Shown here one piece after another: positions 1-8,238 of a DNA stretch of 64,000 bases. The position numbers and the translations under genes were made by a program. The notes under the pieces were generated by a model. The model did not search any database. It was not told the origin of the DNA and saw only the letters and a list, made by a program, of their open reading frames with translations. How positions within the stretch are numbered: position 1 is the stretch's first letter; the number at the start of each line of letters is the position of its first letter. The DNA comes from Aquimarina spongiae (lineage in GTDB: Bacteria > Bacteroidota > Bacteroidia > Flavobacteriales > Flavobacteriaceae), in NCBI RefSeq assembly GCF_900141785.1, contig NZ_FQYP01000001.1, positions 186,001 through 250,000 on the forward strand. Reading direction: 5' to 3'.

Positions 1-2551
1 GTAGATCATATCCCGACGAGACCCCTACGGACCATCGGGGAGCCAATTCGACATCTCCCGAGAACATGATCGAATGCGAGGAAATCTCATTTTGCCGGGC
101 GCTGTTATTGTAATTTACATTATAGGAGACTCGGAGATTCCAGGGGATCTTATAATGGTAATCCTTTTGATCTGTATCTGTTTTCTTGTCTTTATCTTCT
201 ACAAAGGATCGATCTTCTCCAAAATCAGTTACACCTCCAAAGAGGTTATCCGGTCGCCCTTCATTTCTAAAATTTTGATTTTCAAGAGGATCTTCATTGA
301 CCTTTCCTTTTTCAAAATCCTGACTAGAGAACGAATATCCAAAATTGGCACTTGCACGTGTTAATCGGAATAAACTTCCTCCGTTTTCAATATTAAAGAC
401 ATCGATCTTTCGATTATTGTTATCCAGAGCATAAGGATCCAGAGCTGCACTAAAGTTGATGTCCAGCTTATTTTGAATAATAGGAATATTACCAGTAATA
501 GATAACGGACTAATTTTTAAAGAATCTCCTGCGATATTGTATGCTGTGCTGAAGTTGAGGTTGTTTAACAAAGTTATTTTTCTGGGTTCGGTCGAAGTAG
601 TGTCTTTACTTCGGACTTTCATCTCCACATTATTACTTAATGAGAAACCTATGCTGCTCGAGAATACATTACTTGGAGCTCCAAAGAAACCACCTTCAAA
701 TCTGGAGTACTCTACAATTTCTGTTTCATCTTCGGGAGTTGTAGGATCATCGGTGATTGTAAATTCATCATAGAATTGATCAAAAGCAGGGTTGATACTA
801 TAACTCACCGATGGACGCATGGTATGGCGAATGGCTTGTATCTTTTTACCTTCTTTAAAATTAAATGTACCATAAATAGTGGTTCCTAAACTAGCTGAAA
901 AGTTATAGGTTCTAAAAGCATCAAATCCAGATATAGTATCTTCAACTACCTCTCGAGTATCTTCATCAAATCGTTGTTCAATGGTTTCAAAAACCCAGCT
1001 TTCCTGATAGTTAGTTCCTGCTGTAGCACTTAAATATTTAAAAATTTTAAAGTTAGTAGTTAGCGGAATCGAGTGTCGCATCCCGGTACTTGCATTTTCA
1101 AACATACGTGCCGAAAATAAATCATCATCATTAGTAACTATTCGATTCTCTCCAGTAAAGTTATATTGTGTGTTAATGTTTTGAATAATTCCTTTCTTAA
1201 CTCCCACCTTTGGTGCAAAAGGGAATACCCGGGATACACTTGCATTTACATTAGGTAAGGACATATTGACGATACCCGTATTGGTGTTCGAATTATGCGT
1301 GGCTGCTACATTTATATTTACCTGGGGATCTCCAGGAAAGGTCTTAGAGTACGAAATATTCGAACTGATCTGATTGTTCAAGAAATTTCCAGTGTTTAAC
1401 TGGTTGGTAGACTGCTGGAAGAAATCGCTACTTCCAAAGTTCACCGAAGCCGTGAAACGAGAGTTGGGATTTGCTTTGGCATCCTGACTATGGGTCCACT
1501 GAATATTATAAGTAGTGGTACGCGAAAAATCTGGAAATCCACGTTCACTTTGTAAGTTGTTCTCAAACCTGAAGCGTAAGTTTCCTCTAAAACGGTATCG
1601 TTTTGCATAGGCAGATTCGACGGCAAAGGTATAACTACCATTAGTATAATAATCTCCTAGTAGCGTTAAATCCGCATAATCACTAATTGCGAAATAATAC
1701 CCACCATTTTGTAGAAAATAACCACGTCTGTTTTCTTCTCCGGGATTAGGGATAATAAATCCAGATGTCCTGTCCTCGGATAATGGGAAATATCCAAAAG
1801 GTAGACCTAAAGGAGTAGGCACATCTGCAATAAACATGTTTACCAATCCCGTAACGATTTTCTTTTTTGGTACAAATTTGATCCTACGGGCATAAAAGTA
1901 GTATTCTGGGTTTTCGATATCCTCGGCAGTGGTAAACTTTACATTACGCATATAGATAACCGAGTCGTTCTCCCGTTTGGATACTTCATTTTTGATTTTA
2001 AATCCGTTTTGTTCTGTTCTGGAATTATAGATCAGTGCTTTTTCTGTATCAAAATTAAAACGTATAGAATCAGGTTCGACCACGTTTTGAGCTTGTTTAA
2101 ATATTGGAGTCTGAGTATACTCGCCCAAAGAATCCTTAATTCCATAAGCGTACACCTCGTTTTTTTCGTTATCTACGATAATCAATCCAGAATTGATCTG
2201 CATATCTCCATAGATAATCTCAGCCTCATTGTAGAGATACATTTTGTTTTCTCTTCTGCTTAGCCGCATATAATCTGTAGCCTTATAATCTACTTTGTCT
2301 GTAAGTAATTGCGGTTCTGGAACAATAGAGTCCTGATCTGTAGTGTCTTGCTCTCTTTCGTTTATCAGAAGTTCTGAATCAACTTTAATTTCTTCTTTAT
2401 TATTGGTAATCGTGTCTCTGACAGAAATAGAATCTCTCTCTGCCGGGATTGGTACCTCTGTAGTCTTGTTTGTCTCCTGCGCAGTTATTTGAAATATACA
2501 AAACAGTGAAAAACTCAGTGAATAAAGTATGTGTCGTACCGTTGTTTGCAA
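1..2551 (-). CDS. LptD-like outer-membrane LPS-assembly protein (3' end outside window)
   Basis: The minus-strand frame is open from 2551 to the left edge, giving at least 850 residues with no stop. Reading begins at a TTG (2551) because an in-frame stop lies just upstream with no ATG between; the resulting N-terminus is a signal peptide ending in ITAQ. A low-complexity acidic linker follows, then an OstA/LptA-like part (YNEAEIIYGDMQINSG, DNEKNEVYAYG). A long run of alternating beta strands follows, typical of an outer-membrane barrel (for example NQISSNISYSKTF, RVSYIMNYNNSARQ). Bacteroidota LptD-like proteins have this layout and length and insert lipopolysaccharide into the outer leaflet. 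The amidase gene is divergent from it. The family call rests on overall architecture rather than on a catalytic motif. Confidence 0.8.
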   Translation of the reverse strand, partial: MQTTVRHILYSLSFSLFCIFQITAQETNKTTEVPIPAERDSISVRDTITNNKEEIKVDSELLINEREQDTTDQDSIVPEPQLLTDKVDYKATDYMRLSRRENKMYLYNEAEIIYGDMQINSGLIIVDNEKNEVYAYGIKDSLGEYTQTPIFKQAQNVVEPDSIRFNFDTEKALIYNSRTEQNGFKIKNEVSKRENDSVIYMRNVKFTTAEDIENPEYYFYARRIKFVPKKKIVTGLVNMFIADVPTPLGLPFGYFPLSEDRTSGFIIPNPGEENRRGYFLQNGGYYFAISDYADLTLLGDYYTNGSYTFAVESAYAKRYRFRGNLRFRFENNLQSERGFPDFSRTTTYNIQWTHSQDAKANPNSRFTASVNFGSSDFFQQSTNQLNTGNFLNNQISSNISYSKTFPGDPQVNINVAATHNSNTNTGIVNMSLPNVNASVSRVFPFAPKVGVKKGIIQNINTQYNFTGENRIVTNDDDLFSARMFENASTGMRHSIPLTTNFKIFKYLSATAGTNYQESWVFETIEQRFDEDTREVVEDTISGFDAFRTYNFSASLGTTIYGTFNFKEGKKIQAIRHTMRPSVSYSINPAFDQFYDEFTITDDPTTPEDETEIVEYSRFEGGFFGAPSNVFSSSIGFSLSNNVEMKVRSKDTTSTEPRKITLLNNLNFSTAYNIAGDSLKISPLSITGNIPIIQNKLDINFSAALDPYALDNNNRKIDVFNIENGGSLFRLTRASANFGYSFSSQDFEKGKVNEDPLENQNFRNEGRPDNLFGGVTDFGEDRSFVEDKDKKTDTDQKDYHYKIPWNLRVSYNVNYNNSARQNEISSHSIMFSGDVELAPRWSVGVSSGYDL

Positions 2552-2599
2552 TGGTTTAAATCCTATTTTTGTAAAACTATGGCTTAGTTTTTGAAGTGC

Positions 2600-2607
2600 C
2601 AAAATTA
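2600..2607 (-). promoter_or_regulatory. putative -7 element of the LptD-like gene
   Basis: On the minus strand this reads TAATTTTG, an exact match to the Bacteroidota TAnnTTTG element, about 50 bases before the TTG start. No clear TTG -33 box is seen upstream, so this is a weak call. Confidence 0.3.
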
Positions 2608-2803
2608 CATATATTTTTTATGCCTCGTTTGTAAATGATAAAAAAATAAAAAATTATGTTGTAAGTACATTCCTAAAGCCATTTAAACGAAAGGGATATG
2701 GAATTATTTTTATAGATCATAATCTTTATTTTTTTACGATATACATTAAATACGGGAACATAAAGAGAATGTTTCAATATAGATTGACAAATTATCAAAA
2801 TTG

Positions 2804-3934
2804 ATGAAAAAAAGAATTGTACATATTATTTTGCTGTGTGGGTTAATGGGAGGTGCATCATTTACTAACTTTGAAGCTTTTGCGCAAGAGAAAGATCAGT
2901 TTGTCGTGGTTTTGGATGCTGGTCATGGAGGACATGATCCTGGGAATAGAGGGAATGGATATAAAGAAAAAGAGATTGCTTTAAATGTAGTGCTTGCCGT
3001 AGGTAAAATTCTTGAAAAAGACGATCGCTATAAGGTGGTGTATACGCGAAAAACAGATGAATTCATAGAATTACATGAAAGAGGTAAGATCGCTAACAAG
3101 GCCAATGCCGATTTGTTTGTGTCTATACATTGTAATTCTCATCGTTCTCAAGCATATGGTACAGAAACTTTTGTACTTGGATTACATGCCAATAATGAAA
3201 ATTTTAATGTAGCCAAAAATGAGAACTCGGTAATTCTTTTAGAGGACAATTATGAAGCTAATTATGATGGATTTGACCCTAATTCTCCAGAATCTATTAT
3301 TGGACTTACTTTAATGCAAGAAGAATATTTGGATCAAAGTCTTACTCTGGCAAGTTTTGTGCAAAACCGTTTTAAAAAATCATTAGATAGAAAAAGTAGA
3401 GGGGTAAAACAAGCAGGTTTTGTAGTGTTGCATCAAACCTATATGCCTAGCGTATTGATCGAACTTGGATTTTTGACCAATATTAGAGAAGGGAAATATC
3501 TAAACTCAACCAAAGGGCAAGACGATATGGCAAAATCGATATCAACTTCTATTATAGATTATAAAGAAAGTTTGGATGCGATTTACTACGTGCCGGATCC
3601 GGTTGTTACTCCCGAAGTAGATACCACCGCTGAAACAAGTGGTGCTAATGATAAAATTTATGAAGGAATCACTTTTAAGGTACAAATTGCAGCAGGATCT
3701 ACCGATATAGAATTAGAATCGTTTAATTTTAATGGATTGGATCAATTGACCAAAAGTAAAGATGGAGATTTGTACAAATATTTCTACGGAAGCACTTCTA
3801 ACTATACTCTTATTCAGGAGTTAAAAGATATAGCTTTAGGCAAAGGGTTTGATTCAAGTTTTGTTGTTGCTTTTCGGAATAATGAACGAATTTCTTTAAC
3901 AGATGCGCTAAAACCTAACACTTCTTCTAACTAA
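2804..3934 (+). CDS. exported N-acetylmuramoyl-L-alanine amidase (Amidase_3)
   Basis: This zinc hydrolase should cleave the bond between N-acetylmuramic acid and L-alanine in peptidoglycan during septum splitting or wall turnover. It has a signal peptide cleaved after about residue 27 (AFA/Q). Zinc ligands are visible as H41 in DAGHGGHD, E55 or E57 in KEKE, and H109 in SIHCN. The catalytic glutamate is E220 in VLIELGFL. The last ~100 residues form a separate domain after a proline/threonine-rich linker and are not recognised. The length (376 aa) fits AmiC-like enzymes of this phylum. I chose the ATG at 2804 over the TTG one codon earlier. It is divergent from the LptD-like gene, and an MCE gene follows after about 85 bases. 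Confidence 0.92.
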   Translation: MKKRIVHIILLCGLMGGASFTNFEAFAQEKDQFVVVLDAGHGGHDPGNRGNGYKEKEIALNVVLAVGKILEKDDRYKVVYTRKTDEFIELHERGKIANKANADLFVSIHCNSHRSQAYGTETFVLGLHANNENFNVAKNENSVILLEDNYEANYDGFDPNSPESIIGLTLMQEEYLDQSLTLASFVQNRFKKSLDRKSRGVKQAGFVVLHQTYMPSVLIELGFLTNIREGKYLNSTKGQDDMAKSISTSIIDYKESLDAIYYVPDPVVTPEVDTTAETSGANDKIYEGITFKVQIAAGSTDIELESFNFNGLDQLTKSKDGDLYKYFYGSTSNYTLIQELKDIALGKGFDSSFVVAFRNNERISLTDALKPNTSSN

Positions 3935-3991
3935 TCTTAATAAATACTGATAATTCATCAAAAAATAAGCTACAGAAAAGTATTTTTATTC

Positions 3992-3999
3992 TAAATTTG
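3992..3999 (+). promoter_or_regulatory. putative -7 element for the MCE gene
   Basis: TAAATTTG matches TAnnTTTG exactly and lies about 20 bases before the TTG start at 4020. A second copy at 4005-4012 is too close to the start. No convincing -33 TTG was found. Confidence 0.3.
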
Positions 4000-4019
4000 T
4001 GTCCTAAATTTGATCTATT

Positions 4020-4970
4020 TTGAAATTTACAAGAGAAGTCAAGACTGGAATACTTGCAATTTGTGCAATCGCACTTCTAATTTTCGGATATAGTTTTTTG
4101 AAAGGGCAGAATCTGCTCGAAAACGACAGAACTTTTTACGCGGTTTATAAGAATGTAGAAGGCCTTATACCTTCTTCTCCCGTTACTATAAATGGGTTGG
4201 TAGTTGGACAGGTAGTTTCTATCGATTTCTTGGATACCAAAGGAAACTTGTTGGTAGAATTCATAGTGGATAGCGACTTTTCATTTTCAAAGAACAGTGA
4301 AGCCAAAGTGTATGGAGGAGGGTTGATAGGAGGAAAGTCTCTGGCAATTATCCCCAAATATGAACAAGGGTTTGAAGCCAAGGATGGTGATACTCTACCC
4401 GGTAGAATAGAAGCAGGTTTGTTGGAATTGGTGAACGACCGATTAACACCATTACAGGAAAAATTAGAATCTGCGATAACGGATGCCGATACACTGCTAA
4501 CTTCTGTAAATGGTATTTTGAATGTAGACAATCAAAACAATTTGAATTCGATATTCAAGGACTTGAGCATAAGCGTTAAGCAGTTTAAGGGAACGTCAAT
4601 TCGGTTGAATAATCTTCTTGCGCAAAACGAAGAAAAACTAAACTCTGCTTTTACAAATGCAGATCAGATTTCTACAAAGTTGAATGGAGTTTCGGATTCT
4701 TTAGCTCAAATCAATGTAAAGAAAATCGGAACAGAACTGGAATCGGTACTGGCAAACTTTAAGAAGATCTCAAACGATTTGAATGCTGGCAAAGGTTCAG
4801 CAGGTAAATTGCTTAAAGATGATAAGTTGTATACCAACCTGGAGCGTACCAGTAAAGAATTAGAACTTTTATTACAAGATTTAAGGTTAAATCCAACCAG
4901 ATATATCAATGTATCCGTTTTTGGAAAAAAGAACAAGCCTTATAAAAAACCAACAGACTCAGTAAATTAA
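4020..4970 (+). CDS. MlaD/MCE-family lipid-transport protein
   Basis: A single N-terminal membrane anchor (residues ~10-28, ILAICAIALLIFGYSFL) precedes one MCE domain at roughly residues 36-115 (YKNVEGLIPSSPVTINGL, then VKVYGGGLIGGKSLAI-like sequence). After that comes a long helical tail of about 180 residues. MCE proteins are the periplasmic lipid-binding parts of Mla-type ABC systems that move phospholipids between membranes. No permease or ATPase partner (MlaE/MlaF) lies next to it here. The start is TTG at 4020; it gives the usual MKFTREVKTG-type beginning, and no ATG is nearby. The next gene begins seven bases after the stop, which suggests co-transcription. Confidence 0.85.
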   Translation: MKFTREVKTGILAICAIALLIFGYSFLKGQNLLENDRTFYAVYKNVEGLIPSSPVTINGLVVGQVVSIDFLDTKGNLLVEFIVDSDFSFSKNSEAKVYGGGLIGGKSLAIIPKYEQGFEAKDGDTLPGRIEAGLLELVNDRLTPLQEKLESAITDADTLLTSVNGILNVDNQNNLNSIFKDLSISVKQFKGTSIRLNNLLAQNEEKLNSAFTNADQISTKLNGVSDSLAQINVKKIGTELESVLANFKKISNDLNAGKGSAGKLLKDDKLYTNLERTSKELELLLQDLRLNPTRYINVSVFGKKNKPYKKPTDSVN

Positions 4971-4977
4971 TACAAGC

Positions 4978-6297
4978 ATGCAATACATACCTAACATCTT
5001 ATTTATCATTGCCCTGGTAGCAGGAATTGGATATTTTACCAAAAATATTCGTAAAGTAATCCGAAATATTCGTTTAGGTAAAGATGTTGACCGATCAGAT
5101 AATAAAGGACAACGTTTTAAAAATATGGCGATGGTAGCCATAGGACAATCAAAAATGGTGAGAAGACCAATAGCCGGAATTCTACACATCATTGTTTACT
5201 TAGGATTTATCATTATTAACATAGAGGTACTAGAGATCATAATAGATGGGATCTTTGGTACGCACAGAATATTCGCTTTTCTAGGTGGATTTTATGATTT
5301 CTTGATCGGTTCCTTCGAGTTTTTAGCATTCTTGGTACTAGTGAGTGTAGTTATATTTTGGGTAAGACGAAATATAAGTAATATAAGAAGGTTTAAGACC
5401 TTGAAAGGATGGCCAAAAAATGACGGAAATATCATTCTGTATTTTGAAGTAGTACTAATGACTTTATTCCTGACCATGAATGCTGCAGATCTGCAGTTAC
5501 AGGCTTTAGGTGCTGATCACTATATCAAAGCAGGAGCATATCCAGTTAGTCAATACATCGCTCCATTGTTTAATGGACTTTCTGAAGGGACATTGATCTT
5601 TTTGGAAAGAGGAGCATGGTGGCTACATATTTTAGGAATATTGGTATTCTTGAATTACCTATACTTCTCTAAGCATTTACATATTATGCTGGCGTTCCCT
5701 AATACCTATTACGCAGATTTAAATCCAAAGGGTGAGTTAGACAACTTAGAAGCTGTTACTAACGAGGTGATGTTGATGATGGACCCTAGTGCAGATCCTT
5801 TTGCAGCACCTGCTGAAGGCGAGGAAGAGTCAGAACCTGCAAAGTTTGGTGCTTCAGACGTTACTGATCTAAACTGGGCACAACTACTTAATGCATATAC
5901 CTGCACAGAGTGTGGTCGTTGTACCAGTGAATGTCCTGCTAACCAAACAGGAAAGAAATTGTCTCCTCGTAAGATCATGATGGATACCAGAGATCGTTTA
6001 CAAGAGGTAGGAGCTAATATAGATAAGAATGGAAGTTTTCAGGATGATGGTAAACAATTATTAAACGATTATATCACTCCAGAAGAATTATGGGCTTGTA
6101 CAAGTTGTAATGCTTGTGTAGAAGCTTGTCCGGTAGGAATTAGCCCATTATCGATTATTATCGATATGCGTAGATATCTGGTAATGGAGCAAAGTGCAGC
6201 TCCTTCAGATTTGAATAATATGATGTCGAATATAGAAAATAATGGAGCTCCATGGCCATTCAACCAAATGGACCGTTTGAATTGGAGCAACGAATAA
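4978..6297 (+). CDS. membrane-bound 4Fe-4S protein, HdrC/GlpC-like
   Basis: The N-terminal ~250 residues hold several transmembrane helices resembling a cytochrome b/NarI-like quinone-facing domain. The C-terminal third has two classical 4Fe-4S motifs: C309, C312, C315, C319 and C374, C377, C380, C384. This is the architecture of electron-transfer subunits related to heterodisulfide reductase C or glycolate/glycerol-3-phosphate dehydrogenase iron-sulfur subunits. Its likely partner, a CCG-domain (HdrB-like) protein, lies at 6842-7633, with a HAD-like gene between them. The electron donor and acceptor are not evident from the sequence. An acidic low-complexity linker (around residues 275-290) separates the membrane and cluster domains. 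Confidence 0.88.
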   Translation: MQYIPNILFIIALVAGIGYFTKNIRKVIRNIRLGKDVDRSDNKGQRFKNMAMVAIGQSKMVRRPIAGILHIIVYLGFIIINIEVLEIIIDGIFGTHRIFAFLGGFYDFLIGSFEFLAFLVLVSVVIFWVRRNISNIRRFKTLKGWPKNDGNIILYFEVVLMTLFLTMNAADLQLQALGADHYIKAGAYPVSQYIAPLFNGLSEGTLIFLERGAWWLHILGILVFLNYLYFSKHLHIMLAFPNTYYADLNPKGELDNLEAVTNEVMLMMDPSADPFAAPAEGEEESEPAKFGASDVTDLNWAQLLNAYTCTECGRCTSECPANQTGKKLSPRKIMMDTRDRLQEVGANIDKNGSFQDDGKQLLNDYITPEELWACTSCNACVEACPVGISPLSIIIDMRRYLVMEQSAAPSDLNNMMSNIENNGAPWPFNQMDRLNWSNE

Positions 6298-6349
6298 ATA
6301 ACCATAAAAATTAACCAATTAACCTTTAATTTAAGAGAAAAAAGAAGTT

Positions 6350-6796
6350 ATGAAGAAGGAAGAAGTAGAGAAATTATTGCATGATAAGATTGAGGCAGGA
6401 GAGCATGTGAGTCCCGTATTACCAGAAGGGATTAAAAACTATCTTATCGATATCGATGGAACGATTACCGAAGATGTTCCTAATGAAGAACCAGAACGAA
6501 TGGAAACTTGTGAACCATTTCCGGATGCTCTAGAAACCTTAAATAAGTGGTATGAAGAAGGACATATGATTTGTTTTTTTACTTCTCGTACCGAGGATCA
6601 TAGAGAAGTTACAGAAATATGGTTGAAAAAGCATGGTTTTAAATATCACAGTCTGTTAATGGGTAAACCAAGAGGAGGTAACTATCATTGGATTGATAAT
6701 CACTTGGTAAAAGCAACTCGTTATACAGGAAAGTTTACCGAATTGGTAGAAAGAGTGGTTACCATTGAAGTGTTTGATGATGGAAAGCACGACTAG
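6350..6796 (+). CDS. small HAD-superfamily phosphatase-like protein
   Basis: This is a 148-aa cytoplasmic protein with the HAD nucleophile motif as YLIDIDGTITED (D35 and D37 region), a second motif FFTSRTEDH, and a later K-x-R-G-G-x-Y with a WIDNH acidic motif. All core HAD signatures are present without a large cap, so it is probably a small-molecule phosphohydrolase; the substrate is unknown. Relatives in flavobacteria are sometimes labelled phosphoheptose isomerase, but I see no SIS domain to support that. It sits between the HdrC-like and HdrB-like genes with gaps of about 50 bases on each side, so the three probably form one transcript. Confidence 0.7.
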   Translation: MKKEEVEKLLHDKIEAGEHVSPVLPEGIKNYLIDIDGTITEDVPNEEPERMETCEPFPDALETLNKWYEEGHMICFFTSRTEDHREVTEIWLKKHGFKYHSLLMGKPRGGNYHWIDNHLVKATRYTGKFTELVERVVTIEVFDDGKHD

Positions 6797-6841
6797 GCGT
6801 AGCAAAAGAATTGTAAAGTAAAGAATTTTAAGAAGTAGTAT

Positions 6842-7633
6842 ATGAGTGAAACAGTAAAGGTGCCAACAATGGCAGAATATATGGCTGAAGGAAAACAACC
6901 AGAAGTTTTGTTTTGGGTAGGCTGTGCAGGTAGTTTTGATGATAGAGCCAAGAAGATAACCAAGGCTTTTGTAAAATTATTGCATAATGCCAAGGTGGAC
7001 TTTGCTGTATTAGGGACCGAAGAAAGTTGTACTGGAGATCCTGCAAAAAGAGCAGGAAACGAATTTTTGTTTCAAATGCAAGCCGTTACGAATATTGAAG
7101 TGATGAATGCTTATGAAATAAAGAAGGTAGTGACCGCTTGTCCGCATTGTTTCAATACCATAAAGAACGAATATCCTTCTTTAGGAGGTAATTATGAAGT
7201 AATGCACCATACACAATTTTTGAAATCTTTGTTGGATGAAGGAAGGTTAGCTGTAGAAGGTGGTAAGTTTAAAGGAAAAAGAATCACATTTCATGATCCT
7301 TGTTATCTGGGTAGAGCAAATAGTGTTTACGAAGCTCCTAGGGATTTATTGAAGAAACTAGAAGTAGAGCTAATCGAGATGAAACGCTGTAAGCGTAATG
7401 GATTATGTTGTGGTGCGGGAGGGGCGCAAATGTTTAAGGAGCCAGAACCAGGAAATAAAGATGTAAATATCGAAAGAACTGAAGACGCTCTGGAAACAAA
7501 ACCAGATATCATTGCTGCCGGATGCCCATTTTGTAATACCATGATGACTGACGGAGTGAAAAACAAAGAGAAAGAAGATAGTATCGAGGTACTAGATGTT
7601 GCAGAATTAATAGCAAATGCACAAGATTTGTAA
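6842..7633 (+). CDS. CCG-domain iron-sulfur protein, HdrB-like
   Basis: This 263-aa soluble protein has two cysteine-rich (CCG) domains. The first contains WVGCAGSFDDR, EESCTGDPAKRAG and TACPHCFNTIKNEYP; the second contains HDPCYLGRAN, CCGAGGAQMF and GCPFCNTMM. In HdrB and related proteins (LutA, GlpC C-terminus) these domains hold a noncanonical 4Fe-4S cluster and carry out thiol/disulfide or electron-transfer chemistry. It is the natural partner of the membrane protein at 4978-6297. A strong hairpin terminator follows at 7663-7697, marking the end of the transcription unit that may begin at the MCE gene. Confidence 0.9.
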   Translation: MSETVKVPTMAEYMAEGKQPEVLFWVGCAGSFDDRAKKITKAFVKLLHNAKVDFAVLGTEESCTGDPAKRAGNEFLFQMQAVTNIEVMNAYEIKKVVTACPHCFNTIKNEYPSLGGNYEVMHHTQFLKSLLDEGRLAVEGGKFKGKRITFHDPCYLGRANSVYEAPRDLLKKLEVELIEMKRCKRNGLCCGAGGAQMFKEPEPGNKDVNIERTEDALETKPDIIAAGCPFCNTMMTDGVKNKEKEDSIEVLDVAELIANAQDL

Positions 7634-7662
7634 TTTTTTTTGAAATTATACACAATTTTAAT

Positions 7663-7697
7663 AGAGTTAATATGTTTGTTCATATTAACTCTTTTTT
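7663..7697 (+). terminator. intrinsic terminator after the HdrB-like gene
   Basis: A perfect 12-bp stem (AGAGTTAATATG pairing with CATATTAACTCT) with a 6-base loop is followed by a T run. Confidence 0.8.
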
Positions 7698-7745
7698 ATA
7701 ACAGGAAAAAGTAATAGTTTTTAGTATTTTAGTAAAAAATAGCTG

Positions 7746-8231
7746 ATGTTGGTAGATTTTAAGGACCTTCCGGAGACATCTCGAGTGTGGATTTATCAGG
7801 CAAATAGGTCATTTACTCAAGAAGAGTTAGAGGAAATAAAGGAAAAATTAGATGGTTTCTTAGCGCAGTGGACAGCACATGGTGCTAACCTTAGAGCGGG
7901 CTATGAAATTAAATATAAGAGATTTATAACCATTGGATTGGATCAGGGGCTCAATGCTGCTTCAGGTTGTTCTATTGATGCATCCGTTCATTTTATTCAG
8001 GAACTAGAGCAGGAGTACAGCGTAGACCTGATGGATAAAATGAATGTTTCTTTCAAACAGGGCGAATTTGTTGCGTATAAACCGCTGACGGATTTCAAAA
8101 AAATGGCGAAAAATAGATCAGTATCCCCAAATACTATCGTTTTCAATAACCTGGTGACCAACATCGCTGAGTATCGTACCAATTGGGAAGTGCCAGCAAA
8201 AGATAGTTGGCATAACCGTTTTTTAAATTAA
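7746..8231 (+). CDS. conserved flavobacterial protein of unknown function
   Basis: This 161-aa cytoplasmic protein is mostly soluble, with an N-terminal TSRVWIYQANRSFTQEE and a central GYEIKYKRFITIGLD. Homologues in flavobacteria often carry the label 'ABC transporter ATPase', but no Walker A, Walker B or ABC signature is present, so that label should not be transferred. It lies between a terminator and the GH3/beta-lactamase gene; the latter starts eight bases after its stop, so the two are probably co-transcribed. No function is proposed. Confidence 0.75.
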   Translation: MLVDFKDLPETSRVWIYQANRSFTQEELEEIKEKLDGFLAQWTAHGANLRAGYEIKYKRFITIGLDQGLNAASGCSIDASVHFIQELEQEYSVDLMDKMNVSFKQGEFVAYKPLTDFKKMAKNRSVSPNTIVFNNLVTNIAEYRTNWEVPAKDSWHNRFLN

Positions 8232-8238
8232 AATATAC

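Noticed and set aside
74..773. Open frames on the plus strand near the left edge
   Set aside because: They are antisense to the LptD-like gene, which reads cleanly across the same region.
7746..8231. 'ABC transporter ATPase' as a name for this gene
   Set aside because: No Walker A, Walker B or ABC signature is present.
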